This document shows positions 21,595 through 31,056 of a DNA stretch of 64,000 nucleotides, one piece after another. The position numbers and the translations under genes were made by a program. Under the pieces are notes generated by a model. That model was not told where the DNA came from. It ran no database searches and saw nothing but the letters and a program-made list of their open reading frames with translations. Positions within the stretch are counted from its first letter, which is position 1; each line of letters begins with the position of its first letter. The DNA lies in the NCBI RefSeq assembly GCF_011765625.1, contig NZ_CP050313.1, positions 2,042,501-2,106,500 of the forward strand. Reading direction: 5' to 3'. Origin of the DNA: Shewanella aestuarii (GTDB taxonomy: Bacteria; Pseudomonadota; Gammaproteobacteria; Enterobacterales; Shewanellaceae).

Positions 21595-21678
21595 CTAAAA
21601 CATCGAAACAAAGAAAGCACTAAAACAAATTGCGATTATTACTGTTGTGCCTAAAGCCATTTTTAATTCTGTAGTCAT
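21595..21678 (-). CDS. YnhF-like membrane microprotein (27 aa)
   Basis: A 28-codon frame whose ATG at 21678 is preceded by GGGAG at good spacing. It begins MTTELKMALGTTVIIAI and ends in a hydrophobic stretch, a single membrane span. The start closely resembles E. coli YnhF (MSTDLKFSLVTTIIVLG), a tiny inner-membrane protein of unknown function. It is flanked by its own terminator at 21551 and lies divergent from gloA, which supports a real transcript. Assignment is by pattern only. Confidence 0.75.
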   Translation of the reverse strand: MTTELKMALGTTVIIAICFSAFFVSMF

Positions 21679-21836
21679 TTTAATCTCCCGTTTGCTATAA
21701 ACAAATCATAACGAATAACATGAGATTTCCTAGTCACATACAACATAATTGTGAAGTTAAGCAAACATTTTTTAATTGGCTTTCAACATACATTGCCTAC
21801 TGATATCATTAATTTTTTAGTTTTGAGGTTACACAT

Positions 21837-22247
21837 ATGTCCCAGATACTCCATACAATGATCCGTGTTGGTAATTTAGACCGCAGCATTGAATTTTATA
21901 CCCAAGTAATGGGAATGAAGTTATTACGAAAATCAGACAACCCAGAATATAAATATACGTTAGCGTTTGTTGGGTTTGATGAGGAATCAACAGGCCAAGC
22001 CGTGATTGAATTAACCTATAACTGGGGCAAAGATAGCTATGATTTAGGAACCGGTTTTGGTCATTTAGCCATAGGCGAGGAAGATATTTATGCTCGCTGT
22101 GAAGCGATAGCCCAAGCTGGCGGTAAAATAACCCGAGCTCCAGGACCGGTTGCCGGTGGCACGACAGAAATTGCTTTTGTTGAAGATCCTGATGGCTACA
22201 AAATTGAATTAATTCAAAAAAAATTTGCAACACAGGGGCTAGGATAG
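21837..22247 (+). CDS. gloA: Lactoylglutathione lyase (glyoxalase I)
   Basis: Converts the methylglyoxal-glutathione hemithioacetal to S-lactoylglutathione. 136 aa, VOC fold with two beta-alpha-beta-beta-beta repeats. The four metal ligands of the Ni-type enzyme can be placed at His6, Glu58 (VIELTYN), His76 (GFGHLAI) and Glu124 (YKIELIQ). The segment [13 protein letters not shown] is typical of the family. A single-gene unit with a terminator at 22334. Confidence 0.97.
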   Translation: MSQILHTMIRVGNLDRSIEFYTQVMGMKLLRKSDNPEYKYTLAFVGFDEESTGQAVIELTYNWGKDSYDLGTGFGHLAIGEEDIYARCEAIAQAGGKITRAPGPVAGGTTEIAFVEDPDGYKIELIQKKFATQGLG

Positions 22248-22333
22248 GCTGTTAATGTGAGATGATTTACCCTCTTAGTAAGCCATAAATCACCTTTAAT
22301 AAAAATTATTCGTAACAGTTTCAGGGTACAAAT

Positions 22334-22362
22334 AAAGGCCGTTGTAATTTAGCGGCCTTTTT
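22334..22362 (+). terminator. Intrinsic terminator after gloA
   Basis: AAAGGCCG and CGGCCTTT pair around an 11-nt loop, followed by T residues. Confidence 0.85.
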
Positions 22363-22470
22363 ATCAAGTCACATTGTAAGCTTAGCTCGACTGCCAATCA
22401 CAGTAAAAAAGTACTCTGAAAAAGAAGGGGAAATATCTGGTACAAGGCAGGTTTATTACGTTTGTTACGA

Positions 22471-23230
22471 CTACAGATATTTATCATAGATAGCGTCAAA
22501 TGTACCATCACTCTTCATCTGAGCCAGCGCCTTGTCAAAATCGACCACAATTGCCGAATAATCACGCTTGTTGGAAAATGCTAAATAGCTGGGCAGTTCA
22601 TACACGATTGGCGTCAGTTCTTTAATTTTGTCACTCACTCCTAGCCGCTTGGCTGCATGAAGAAAAACGTGATGATAGCTCGGAACCAGATCAAACCGCT
22701 CACCAACTAACATTGCAACAAGGCTGTCAATATTATTGGTTTTAGTGACCTGTTTCCAAATTTTATTATTTATCATCTCATCAATACTGCTTCCATAACT
22801 GGTATTTCGAATAACACCAATCTCAACATCTTCAAATTTGGTCAAATCACCATCAAAGGTAATTGTAGAGTCAGCTCGAACAAAAAATGATTCAACCTGA
22901 CTGATAATAGGGCTGTCAGTGTAAGTGAGGTAGGCATCTCGCTCAGGTAATTTGAAGACAGAGAATATCCCGTCTACAGTACCGTTTTGTACTTCGTTCA
23001 AACAACGTGCCCAAGGTTTTAGTTGAATATTGACTGTATAACCAGCCCTTTTAAAAGCTTCTGTCACGATATCAACAAGTATTCCTTTAACTTGACCATT
23101 GTCCATATAAGCAGTCGGAGCGCTATCTGCGGCGACAAGGATAAGAGGCATGCTTAGCATGGCCACTAGGGACCAATAACAAACATACCAAGATATACAG
23201 ACTTAACGGTCTAATAACTTGAAATATCAT
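22471..23230 (-). pseudogene. Periplasmic amino-acid-type binding protein, frameshifted in its signal peptide
   Basis: The mature part (frame to 23166) is a family 3 solute-binding domain (PBP-II): PTAYMDNGQVKGILVDIV, a lobe motif KPWARCLNEVQNGTVDGIFS and YDKYL at the C-terminus. In its own frame there is no proper signal peptide, only a GTG at 23166. In the neighbouring frame an ATG at 23230, with GGAA upstream, encodes a textbook signal peptide (MIFQVIRPLSLYILVCLLL followed by VPSGHA) that runs into the mature frame if one base is added near 23150. So the gene very likely spans 22471-23230 with a one-base loss. Such stand-alone proteins may feed a sensor or a chemoreceptor. No transporter genes are adjacent. 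Confidence 0.75.
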
Positions 23231-23287
23231 GTATTTCCATTAGTTAATGTCCCCTTAAATAAGCGCGATAAAAGCCGTTATCTACGA

Positions 23288-24340
23288 TCAAATTCTATAT
23301 TCTTTACCCAGACGATTAAGTATTTGTACAATTTGGCTCGGTATGTCTTGCAAACTCAACACCATCTGAGCTGCGCCTAAATCAATTGCAGCCTTAGGCA
23401 TACCAAAGATAACCGAGCTTGCTTCGTCCTGTGCGATAGTGATGCCATCAGAATTGAGTAGTTCTAACATACCCGCGGCGCCATCTTTACCCATTCCCGT
23501 TAAAATTATACCTAAAACATTGCTTCCTGCTGTTTGTGCTAACGATTGAAACATCACGTCGACTGAAGGCCTATGACCACTAACTCGTTCGCTATCAGAT
23601 AATTTGATTCGATAATCAGCACCACTACGAACCACCAAAAGATGTCGATCGCCTGGCGCCAAATAAACACAACCAGGAATAAGTCTTTCACCATCTTGAG
23701 CTTCTTTTACATGGAGTGCACTTATTTTATCAAGATGCTCAGCAAAGGTTTTGGTAAAACCTGGTGGCATATGCTGGGTGATAACTATGGCTGGGCTGTC
23801 TATTGGCATTTCAGCAAGTAACGATTTGAGCGCCACTGTTCCCCCTGTTGAGGCACCAATAGCAATAATTTTTTCCGTTGTTTTATATTTAAATGCAGTA
23901 TTTGTTGGCGTTTTCCTAGTCAGTTTAGGCTGAACCTTTGCCATAGCAACTGAGCGTATCTTAGCAACAATTTCAGCACGATAAGCCTCCATACTGTTAG
24001 CAATGTCCAGTTTAGGTTTAGGAAAAAAATCCACCGCTCCAATTTCTAACGCTTTCAGTGTGACCTCGGCGCCCTGCTCGGTCAAACTTGAAACCATAAG
24101 CACTGGAGTGGGCCTAGCCTTCATTAACCGGTCTAAAAATGTTAACCCATCAACCTTAGGCATTTCGACATCTAATGTAATTACATCAGGATTAAAAGTG
24201 TTTACCATATCCTTAGCGGCAAACGCATCGGGTGCAGCACCAACAAGAGTAAAATCTGGCTCGGCTCGAATAATCTCGCCTAATAAACTTCGGATCAGCG
24301 CTGAATCATCAACTACTAATACTTTTATTTGTTTAGTCAT
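23288..24340 (-). CDS. cheB: Chemotaxis methylesterase/deamidase CheB
   Basis: Removes methyl groups from chemoreceptors when phosphorylated by CheA. 350 aa from the ATG at 24340 (MTKQIKVLVVDDS), which overlaps cheD by 8 nt and has GGAG 8 nt upstream. The longer frame to 24361 is less likely. An N-terminal receiver has phospho-acceptor Asp57 (ITLDVEMPKVDG). The C-terminal esterase has the Ser/His/Asp triad in GASTGG, QHMPPGFT and TGMGKDGA. Last gene of the leftward chemotaxis operon. Confidence 0.97.
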   Translation of the reverse strand: MTKQIKVLVVDDSALIRSLLGEIIRAEPDFTLVGAAPDAFAAKDMVNTFNPDVITLDVEMPKVDGLTFLDRLMKARPTPVLMVSSLTEQGAEVTLKALEIGAVDFFPKPKLDIANSMEAYRAEIVAKIRSVAMAKVQPKLTRKTPTNTAFKYKTTEKIIAIGASTGGTVALKSLLAEMPIDSPAIVITQHMPPGFTKTFAEHLDKISALHVKEAQDGERLIPGCVYLAPGDRHLLVVRSGADYRIKLSDSERVSGHRPSVDVMFQSLAQTAGSNVLGIILTGMGKDGAAGMLELLNSDGITIAQDEASSVIFGMPKAAIDLGAAQMVLSLQDIPSQIVQILNRLGKEYRI

Positions 24341-24953
24341 CAAATAACTCCACATCTCCACTTTTTGCTTGTGATCGTAACTTCAACTTATATTCACTTT
24401 CACGGTCTAAAATCGTACTGTTATGCATAACCTTGATTTTTCTTACTAATACACGTCCCGTGTCAGGAAAAAAATAAACTTTACGTGGATAAATGTCCAA
24501 TAAATCAGACGCAACAATAGGGATGTGCTCCATTCGTAAATAATCTTGCACAAATTCAGCATTACGTTCACCAACATTCACTGTTGTAATGCCCTCCAAT
24601 ACATTACCTCCACCAAACACCTTAGCTTCAAGCCTATTTTTATTTGCACCTAGCTTAAGTAGATGATTGATTAAAATTTCCATCGCATATACACCATAAC
24701 GAGCTGACTCATTTACACAGCCCATTTGTGGGTAGTTATCTTGTGGTAGCAAAAAGTGATTCATCCCCGCGATCCCTAAAACAGGATCTCGTAAACAAAC
24801 TGATACACATGAGCCTAAAACCGTCACAATAAGGGTATTTTGTGTGGTAGCAAAATATTCACCTGGTGAAATCTTTACTGCCTCACACTGAAAATGCCGA
24901 TCATAATATCGGTTAGGGGCAAGGTGAGAATTATTAACATCAAAGTTTAACAA
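24333..24953 (-). CDS. cheD: Chemoreceptor glutamine deamidase CheD
   Basis: Deamidates glutamines in chemoreceptors and can interact with CheC-type phosphatases or CheY in other bacteria. 206 aa. The catalytic Cys lies in VLGSCVSVCLRD and the His in GMNHFLLP, with a conserved Thr in NVGERNAEF-like surroundings. It sits 2 nt downstream of cheR and overlaps cheB. No cheC is in view. Confidence 0.95.
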   Translation of the reverse strand: MLNFDVNNSHLAPNRYYDRHFQCEAVKISPGEYFATTQNTLIVTVLGSCVSVCLRDPVLGIAGMNHFLLPQDNYPQMGCVNESARYGVYAMEILINHLLKLGANKNRLEAKVFGGGNVLEGITTVNVGERNAEFVQDYLRMEHIPIVASDLLDIYPRKVYFFPDTGRVLVRKIKVMHNSTILDRESEYKLKLRSQAKSGDVELFDD

Positions 24954-24955
24954 AC

Positions 24956-25792
24956 TTACCTCACAGTCTTATTAGGATAATAAGTAGTATTGCCAGCAGG
25001 TTTGACTAGATGAGTTGCATTATTAAAAGTTTCTGAGTGACCTGCGACATAAAGCCCATGACTCGGTAATAAATTAACCATCCTTTCTAATATTACTAGC
25101 TGAGTTGGACGGTCAAAATAGATCATGACATTACGACAAAAAATAATGTCTATTGGGTACTTTAAAGGCCAATCGGGCTTAAGAAGATTAACCTGCTTAA
25201 ACTCTATCATTCTTTGTAACTCAGGCACCACTTTAACCATCCCTGCAAACGAACCCTTGCCTCTGTAAAAAAATTGTTTTTTACGTTCCTCTGACAAAGA
25301 GTTAATTTTATCAATTGCATAGATCCCTTCTTTGGCTTTTTTCAGCACTTGGCTGTCTATGTCTGAAGCGATAATTTTAATGGGCACATCAAACTTACCC
25401 AATGTTTCAGCAACGACCATAGCAATTGAATAGGGTTCTTCACCTGTGCTGCTTGCTGCGCACCAAATCGTTTTCACATTAGCATGAGACAACAAATATT
25501 TTTTTAGAATTTCAAAGTGATGGGGTTCACGAAAAAAAGACGTTAGGTTCGTCGTTAACGCGTTGATAAAATGCTCTTCTTCCTGTGGATGTTGATTTAA
25601 ATATTGCAAATAGTCAGAGAAACCTTGTAGCTTTAGCGCCCTCACCCTACGAGCCAACCGGCTATATACCATCGAGTCTTTACTGTCAGCTAAACGTATT
25701 CCTGTTAATTGATATAACAAGGTTCTCACAGCTTCAAAATTAGCTTTAGCAAAGCTAAATTCTCTATTATCCGAGCCTTCCGAGCTTGTCAT
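24956..25792 (-). CDS. cheR: Chemoreceptor methyltransferase CheR
   Basis: Methylates receptor glutamates with SAM. About 278 aa from the ATG at 25792 (MTSSEGSDN) with GGGA upstream. The frame also opens at 25828, but that start lies inside a hairpin (25821-25843). An N-terminal helical CheR_N domain is followed by the SAM-binding domain: WCAASSTGEEPYSIAM is motif I, KIIASDIDSQVL follows, and IDIIFCRNVMIYF is the catalytic-loop region. The preceding receptor ends in a WxxF pentapeptide that could tether this enzyme. Confidence 0.96.
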   Translation of the reverse strand: MTSSEGSDNREFSFAKANFEAVRTLLYQLTGIRLADSKDSMVYSRLARRVRALKLQGFSDYLQYLNQHPQEEEHFINALTTNLTSFFREPHHFEILKKYLLSHANVKTIWCAASSTGEEPYSIAMVVAETLGKFDVPIKIIASDIDSQVLKKAKEGIYAIDKINSLSEERKKQFFYRGKGSFAGMVKVVPELQRMIEFKQVNLLKPDWPLKYPIDIIFCRNVMIYFDRPTQLVILERMVNLLPSHGLYVAGHSETFNNATHLVKPAGNTTYYPNKTVR

Positions 25793-25820
25793 TATAATAT
25801 CCCAGTGTTCACCTATTTTA

Positions 25821-25843
25821 GCCCTCATCTCGTTGATGAGGGC
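25821..25843. repeat. Hairpin between the PAS-MCP gene and cheR
   Basis: The perfect arms GCCCTCATC and GATGAGGGC enclose TCGTT. No T-run follows in the direction of transcription, so it is not a simple terminator. It could act in mRNA processing or attenuate expression between receptor and adaptation genes. Confidence 0.6.
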
Positions 25844-25867
25844 TTACATCCATTGACTAATTCAACA

Positions 25868-28194
25868 CTAGAAACTTTCCCACTCATCCTCATCTTGTGG
25901 TTTTGACGGCTTCATTACGCCACGTTTGGGTGCAGGACCCTTATCATGAGAAATCATGCGTGATTTAGGTGACGAGTGACCGATTGAAGCTTGATGATAT
26001 TGATGACTATCATCAAGTTTAAATTGGGCAACATTAGTGGCTAACTGAGCAGCTTGAGATAATAAACTTTCTGCAGCCGCTGCGGCTTCCTCAACCAATG
26101 CCGCATTTTGCTGGGTCATTTCATCCATTTGACTGACGGCCTTACCGACTTCATCAAGCCCAGAAGCTTGCTCACTCGATGCCGCAGCAATTTCTGCCAT
26201 GATGTCGTTCACTCGCTTAATTGATGTCACGATTTCTTTCATCGTATCACCAGATTTACCGACCAATTCATTACCGTTATTAATCTTACTAACAGAGTCA
26301 GAAATTAACGCTTTAATATCTTTAGCTGCATTAGCAGAACGTTGCGCTAAGGTTCTTACTTCTGAAGCAACAACCGCAAAGCCTCGTCCTTGCTCACCAG
26401 CTCGGGCGGCTTCAACCGCAGCATTCAATGCTAGGATGTTTGTTTGGAAAGCAATTCCATCAATAACACCTATAATGTCTGATATTTTTTGTGACGACTC
26501 ATTAATGGATGCCATGGTAACAACAACTTGATCAATGAGTTCCCCACCATTAATTGCAACTTCTGAAGCCTTAGCAGACAATGTGTTGGCTTGTCTGGCA
26601 TTATCAGCATTTTGTCGCACAGTCCCTGTCAGCTCTTCCATACTTGATGCGGTTTCTTCAAGACTCGATGCTTGCTCTTCTGTTCGACTTGATAGATCAG
26701 TATTTCCTTGAGAAATTTCACTTGATGCCGTTTTAATGGTATCGGCAGCCTGACGGATCTCACCTAACATCTGCGAGAGATTTTCCGCAGTTTGATTACA
26801 GCCATTTTTAAGTAATTCAAATGATCCTTGATAATCAGCGGTCACACGCTCAGTTAAATCCCCTTCTGAAATCGATTTTAGTACGCGATTAATATCATTT
26901 AAGCCACTTTCAGTGATCCGCAAGAGAGAATTTAACCCTTCGGATAATTTCAAGAAAAACCCTTCTTTGCCATCAGTTGAAATTAAACTGGTGAAATCAC
27001 CCGCTGCCGCTAACTCAACAACCGTATTCACTTCAGACTCAACAAATACCTCTTGAGTACGATCTAACCATTCAACCACTGAACCTAATCGAGTACCATC
27101 ATTAGCAAAAATTGGGTTAGCAACTAAACGAAAATGTCGATTACCAACCACAATATTCGCAGTATAGGATTTCGTTAGTTTCTCAAGAAGGTGCATTTGG
27201 TGAGCAGGATTTTGATGGAAAATATCCATATTACTGCCAACCACTTTATCAACAGAAAAGTGAGGAAGTACCTTTCTTAGATCAGCTTCTGCCACTCGCA
27301 GCATGTTTTCCACTGACTTATTCATGTAGGTAATTTTACGGTCCACATCTGCAATCATGACATTGGTTGTTGTGGTTTCAAGCGCCCCAAGAATACGGCT
27401 TAATTCATGTTCGGCAGCCACTTCCTTGGTACGGTCAATCCACTCAACTACCGAACCTAAACGGTTATTGTGTTGGTCAAAAATAGGATTCGCAATTAAT
27501 CGAAAACTTCTGCCAGCCACCACAATATTGCCAACATAGGTTTTATCCAAAGCCGCTAGTAATTTACGCTGATGCGATGGATCTTTATGAAAAATATCCA
27601 TATTACTACCAATGATGGTATCTACAGAAAAATGTGGTAACGCTTTGCGCAGATCATGTTCTGCTTCTCTAAGCATAGCCTCAACAGCATTATTCATATA
27701 GATAATCTGACGGTCGTTATCAGCAACCATGACATTTGAAGAGGTTGCCTCTAATGCTGATGTCACTCTTAATGACAGCAACTCGTGTTTTTTCTGCTGA
27801 GTAATATCATGCCATTCAACTGAAGTACCAAGAGACATGCCGTGCTCATCACGTAAAGGATTGAGAACGAGTTTAAAACAACGAACACCGACATTAATTT
27901 CTGCCGTATGACTTTGAGTTAGCTGAGAGAGTATATTTTTTTGATGTTGAGGCTGTTTATGAAAAATATCAATATTGCTTCCAATCAAAGAAGATACTGA
28001 AAAATGCGGCAACTCTTTACGGATATCATCTTGTGCAACGGTTAATAAATTAATCACCGCTTTATTTGCATAGACGATAATCCGTTGGGGTCTGCAATCA
28101 TAAAACAAGTACTACTGTTGTCTAAAACCAAACCCGCACGAGTTAACGCTTGTTGTTGATGTCCATTATTTCCAAACCAAGATCCGATACCCAT
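25868..28194 (-). pseudogene. Soluble triple-PAS chemoreceptor, with a one-base frame loss near its N-terminus
   Basis: A cytoplasmic methyl-accepting chemotaxis protein with no membrane span. Three PAS repeats of about 110 aa (each with a PHFSV-(10)-IDIFH-like motif and an [16 protein letters not shown] ending) are followed by a HAMP-like region and the signalling domain with the hairpin tip [20 protein letters not shown]. The C-terminus is EWESF, matching the WxxF tether bound by CheR/CheB. The main frame starts only at 28108 inside PAS 1. The true start is probably the ATG at 28194 (MGIGSWFGNN), 5 nt after the cheW stop with GGAG upstream, whose frame joins the main one if one base is added near 28083-28092. 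Either an assembly error or a real null allele. Confidence 0.85.
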
Positions 28195-28199
28195 ATTTC

Positions 28200-28703
28200 T
28201 CACTCCGATGGCAATGCTGTAGAATCAAATAACCCCAGCTCTTGGCTGGAAATCAATTTTTCAATGTTAAGTAGAATAATCATTTGCTCATTAACTGGCG
28301 CTAATCCAAATAAATATTGGCTGTCAAAAGCAACACCAAATTCTGGTGGTGGTTTTATTTCTGAAGCTTTCATATTGATAACATCTGACACAGCGTCAAC
28401 CACAATACCAACAATACGATCATTAATATGAAGCATAATGACAATCGTAAATTCGTTATATGAAGCTTCACCAACATCGAATTTAAGCCTTAAATCAACA
28501 ATCGGAACTATATCGCCACGAAGGTTCAATACTCCTTTTATAAAGGCTGGGGCATTAGCGATTTTTGTGACTGGCTCATATCCCCTAATTTCACGTACCT
28601 TCATGATATCTAATCCATAATGCTCATCTCCTAAGATGAAGGTTAGATACTCATGCGTGGTCCCATTTTGACTATCAGCATCTTTTTTTTGTTCAGTTAT
28701 CAT
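28200..28703 (-). CDS. cheW: Chemotaxis coupling protein CheW
   Basis: Links receptors to CheA. 167 aa from the ATG at 28703, which overlaps the cheA 3' end; a TTG at 28709 is an alternative. It has the CheW beta-barrel with YLTFILGDEHYGLDIMKVREI, a VLNLRGDIVPIVDLRLKF core and a VVDAVSDVINM segment. Overlap with cheA on one side and 5 nt to the receptor on the other indicate coupled translation. Confidence 0.96.
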   Translation of the reverse strand: MITEQKKDADSQNGTTHEYLTFILGDEHYGLDIMKVREIRGYEPVTKIANAPAFIKGVLNLRGDIVPIVDLRLKFDVGEASYNEFTIVIMLHINDRIVGIVVDAVSDVINMKASEIKPPPEFGVAFDSQYLFGLAPVNEQMIILLNIEKLISSQELGLFDSTALPSE

Positions 28704-30660
28704 ACTCAACCCTTTGCTTTAAAGACTCATCGATTTTCAAAGCCAATGATTCTGCATCTAAGATCAATGCAACACTGCCATCGCCCATAATAGTCGCCCC
28801 AGCTACGCCTTGTACTCGGCGATAATGTTGCTCTAAACTTTTTATTACAGCTTGTTGTTGGCCAATTAACTCGTCAACAAGCAATGCGAAGCGGGTATTA
28901 TTTGTTTCAACTAGCACCAAAATACCTTCTGTAATTAATGAAGACTTAGGCTCTAAATCCATCACGTGTGATAAATTAACAATTGGCCAGTATGCATCTC
29001 GTAAATCCAAAACTTGTTCATTACCAATAAACTTTAGTTGAGCGCTTTGTGGTTGCACAGATTCAATAATATTGACAAGTGGAATGATAAATATTTGTCC
29101 CCCAACGGAAATAGACATTCCATCAAGTATAGCTAAGGTCAGAGGTAAGCGGATTTGAAATGACGATCCTAAGCCTTTTTCAGAAAATATTTCTAACCGC
29201 CCTCCCATAGACTCGATATTTCGTTTCACAACATCCATACCAACACCACGACCAGAAACATCGGTAACTTGTTCTGCAGTTGAAAAGCCTGCGGCCATAA
29301 TTAATTGCCAAACTTGTTGGTCAGTTGGATGTTCGGGAATATCTATATTATTTTCTCGTGCCTTGGCTAGTATGCGATCACGGTTTAGTCCAGCTCCATC
29401 ATCTAATACTGAAATCAATATGTTACCGCCTTTCTGCTCAGCTTTTAGGGTAAGAACACCGGTTTCCGGTTTACCATTAGCTGTTCTGACTTCAGGTAAT
29501 TCAATCCCATGATCTAGACTGTTGCGAACAAGGTGAGTCAATGGGTCAACCAAGAGCTCAATGAGACCTTTATCGATTTCGGTTTGTCCACCGATAATTG
29601 TTAAATCAATTTTTTTATTTAATTTTTTAGATAAATCCCTAACAACACGAGGAAAGCGATTGAATACAAAAGACATAGGCAACATCCTAATAGACATGAT
29701 GCCCTCTTGAAGTTCGCGCGTATTTCGCTCTAATTCTGATAAAGCAGAATGCAGTTTTTCACTAGCTACACCAGTAATTTCATCACCAATAAGGTTGAGC
29801 ATCGATTGGGTGATCACTAACTCACCGACCAAATTAACTAAACTGTCAATTTTTGCGATATCAACTCTAATACTGCTACTTTCGCTAGTATCAGCCTTAG
29901 TTTTGGTTTCTGTAATTGATTTTGAAGGGGAAGCGGACTTAGTTTGCGGGGAATAACTCGTTATCTGATCCGTTGAATCATCTGCTTGAGCAGTTGATTG
30001 ATCTGCTTCAGTATTAAAATCATCATCCTGATTATTCGATATCTCTTGTTGAGCAATATTTGAATCAGATAAGTTATCGTCTAATTCAACGAAGAATCCA
30101 AAATCTTCTTCTTTATCTGTTGTCTTTTCTTCACCTATTGGTTCAAAAAAACCAAAACCTTCGTCATCCTCAACTTTGACTTCTTCGTGTTTACTACTCT
30201 CTTTATTAGATGAATTAAGTGGTTTAAAAAATCCATAGCCTTTTTTATCATCTTGTACTTCTGGCCGACAATCTGGATCTAAAATAACTTCTAATGATGC
30301 CGTCGCGCTATTAACCAAAGCCCAATCTATTGCGGTATTTTCTGCATAACTTTTTAATAGCTTACGAAGAACATCTACAGCAATTAATAATTCATCAATG
30401 ATATGAGATGAGAAATTGAATTTACCTTGTCGTGCTTTATCAAATAAGCTCTCCATAACATGGGTAACAGTAATTAGCGCATCAAAGCTAAACATGCCAC
30501 TACCACCTTTTATTGAATGCGCTGCACGAAATATGCTATTTAGCTCTTCGATATCGGGTGAAGTTGGATCAAGGGCTAGTAATAGGTGCTCCATCTCATC
30601 AAGATGCTCTTGACTCTCTTCAATAAAAACACCATGGAATTGACTCATATCCATTGACAT
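28693..30660 (-). CDS. cheA: Chemotaxis histidine kinase CheA
   Basis: Receptor-controlled kinase that phosphorylates CheY and CheB. 655 aa. The Hpt domain spans residues 1-105 with phospho-His48 (AAHSIKGG). A long acidic linker spans about 130-265, then the dimerisation domain from about 267 (VDIAKIDSLVNLVGELVI), an ATPase domain with the N box HLVRNSLDHGIE, DDGAGLNRD and GRGVGMDVV, and a C-terminal CheW-like domain. The linker carries three spaced GFF motifs (GYGFFKPL 141-148, GFGFFEPI 168-175, DFGFFVEL 186-193) where a P2 domain would usually be, possibly the response-regulator docking site. Confidence 0.97.
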   Translation of the reverse strand: MSMDMSQFHGVFIEESQEHLDEMEHLLLALDPTSPDIEELNSIFRAAHSIKGGSGMFSFDALITVTHVMESLFDKARQGKFNFSSHIIDELLIAVDVLRKLLKSYAENTAIDWALVNSATASLEVILDPDCRPEVQDDKKGYGFFKPLNSSNKESSKHEEVKVEDDEGFGFFEPIGEEKTTDKEEDFGFFVELDDNLSDSNIAQQEISNNQDDDFNTEADQSTAQADDSTDQITSYSPQTKSASPSKSITETKTKADTSESSSIRVDIAKIDSLVNLVGELVITQSMLNLIGDEITGVASEKLHSALSELERNTRELQEGIMSIRMLPMSFVFNRFPRVVRDLSKKLNKKIDLTIIGGQTEIDKGLIELLVDPLTHLVRNSLDHGIELPEVRTANGKPETGVLTLKAEQKGGNILISVLDDGAGLNRDRILAKARENNIDIPEHPTDQQVWQLIMAAGFSTAEQVTDVSGRGVGMDVVKRNIESMGGRLEIFSEKGLGSSFQIRLPLTLAILDGMSISVGGQIFIIPLVNIIESVQPQSAQLKFIGNEQVLDLRDAYWPIVNLSHVMDLEPKSSLITEGILVLVETNNTRFALLVDELIGQQQAVIKSLEQHYRRVQGVAGATIMGDGSVALILDAESLALKIDESLKQRVEYDN

Positions 30661-30688
30661 AATGTTACCAACTATTTAATAAAAGGAT

Positions 30689-31054
30689 TTATCCCAACAC
30701 TTTAGAAGCCACTTGTAAAAGCTTAGCTGGATCAAAAGGTTTAACCATCCAACCAGTTGCACCTGCAGCTTTACCACGGGCCTTCATTTCATCACTGGCT
30801 TCTGTGGTTAGCACCACAATTGGCTTCATTCGATAGGCTGCTAAACCTCTTAACGATTTTATTAAAGTCAGCCCATCCATCCGTGGCATATTTTGATCCG
30901 TTAATACGAAGTCAAAGTTTTTTACTTTACATAAATCAAAAGCCTCTTGACCGTCTGATGCTAATGTTACTTGGTAATTGGCTGATTTAAGTGTTACTTC
31001 TACCATTTGACGAATTGAAGCTGAATCATCAACAATTAAAATACTTTTACTCAT
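30689..31054 (-). CDS. cheY: Chemotaxis response regulator CheY
   Basis: Single receiver domain, 121 aa. Acidic pocket Asp9-Asp10, phospho-acceptor Asp53 (LTDQNMPRMDG), Thr in VVLTTEAS and Lys in MVKPFDP. It sits between crsR-like and cheA genes, 2 nt after the former's stop, so it is co-transcribed. It may serve this second chemosensory pathway rather than the flagellar motor. Confidence 0.95.
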   Translation of the reverse strand: MSKSILIVDDSASIRQMVEVTLKSANYQVTLASDGQEAFDLCKVKNFDFVLTDQNMPRMDGLTLIKSLRGLAAYRMKPIVVLTTEASDEMKARGKAAGATGWMVKPFDPAKLLQVASKVLG

Positions 31055-31056
31055 AA

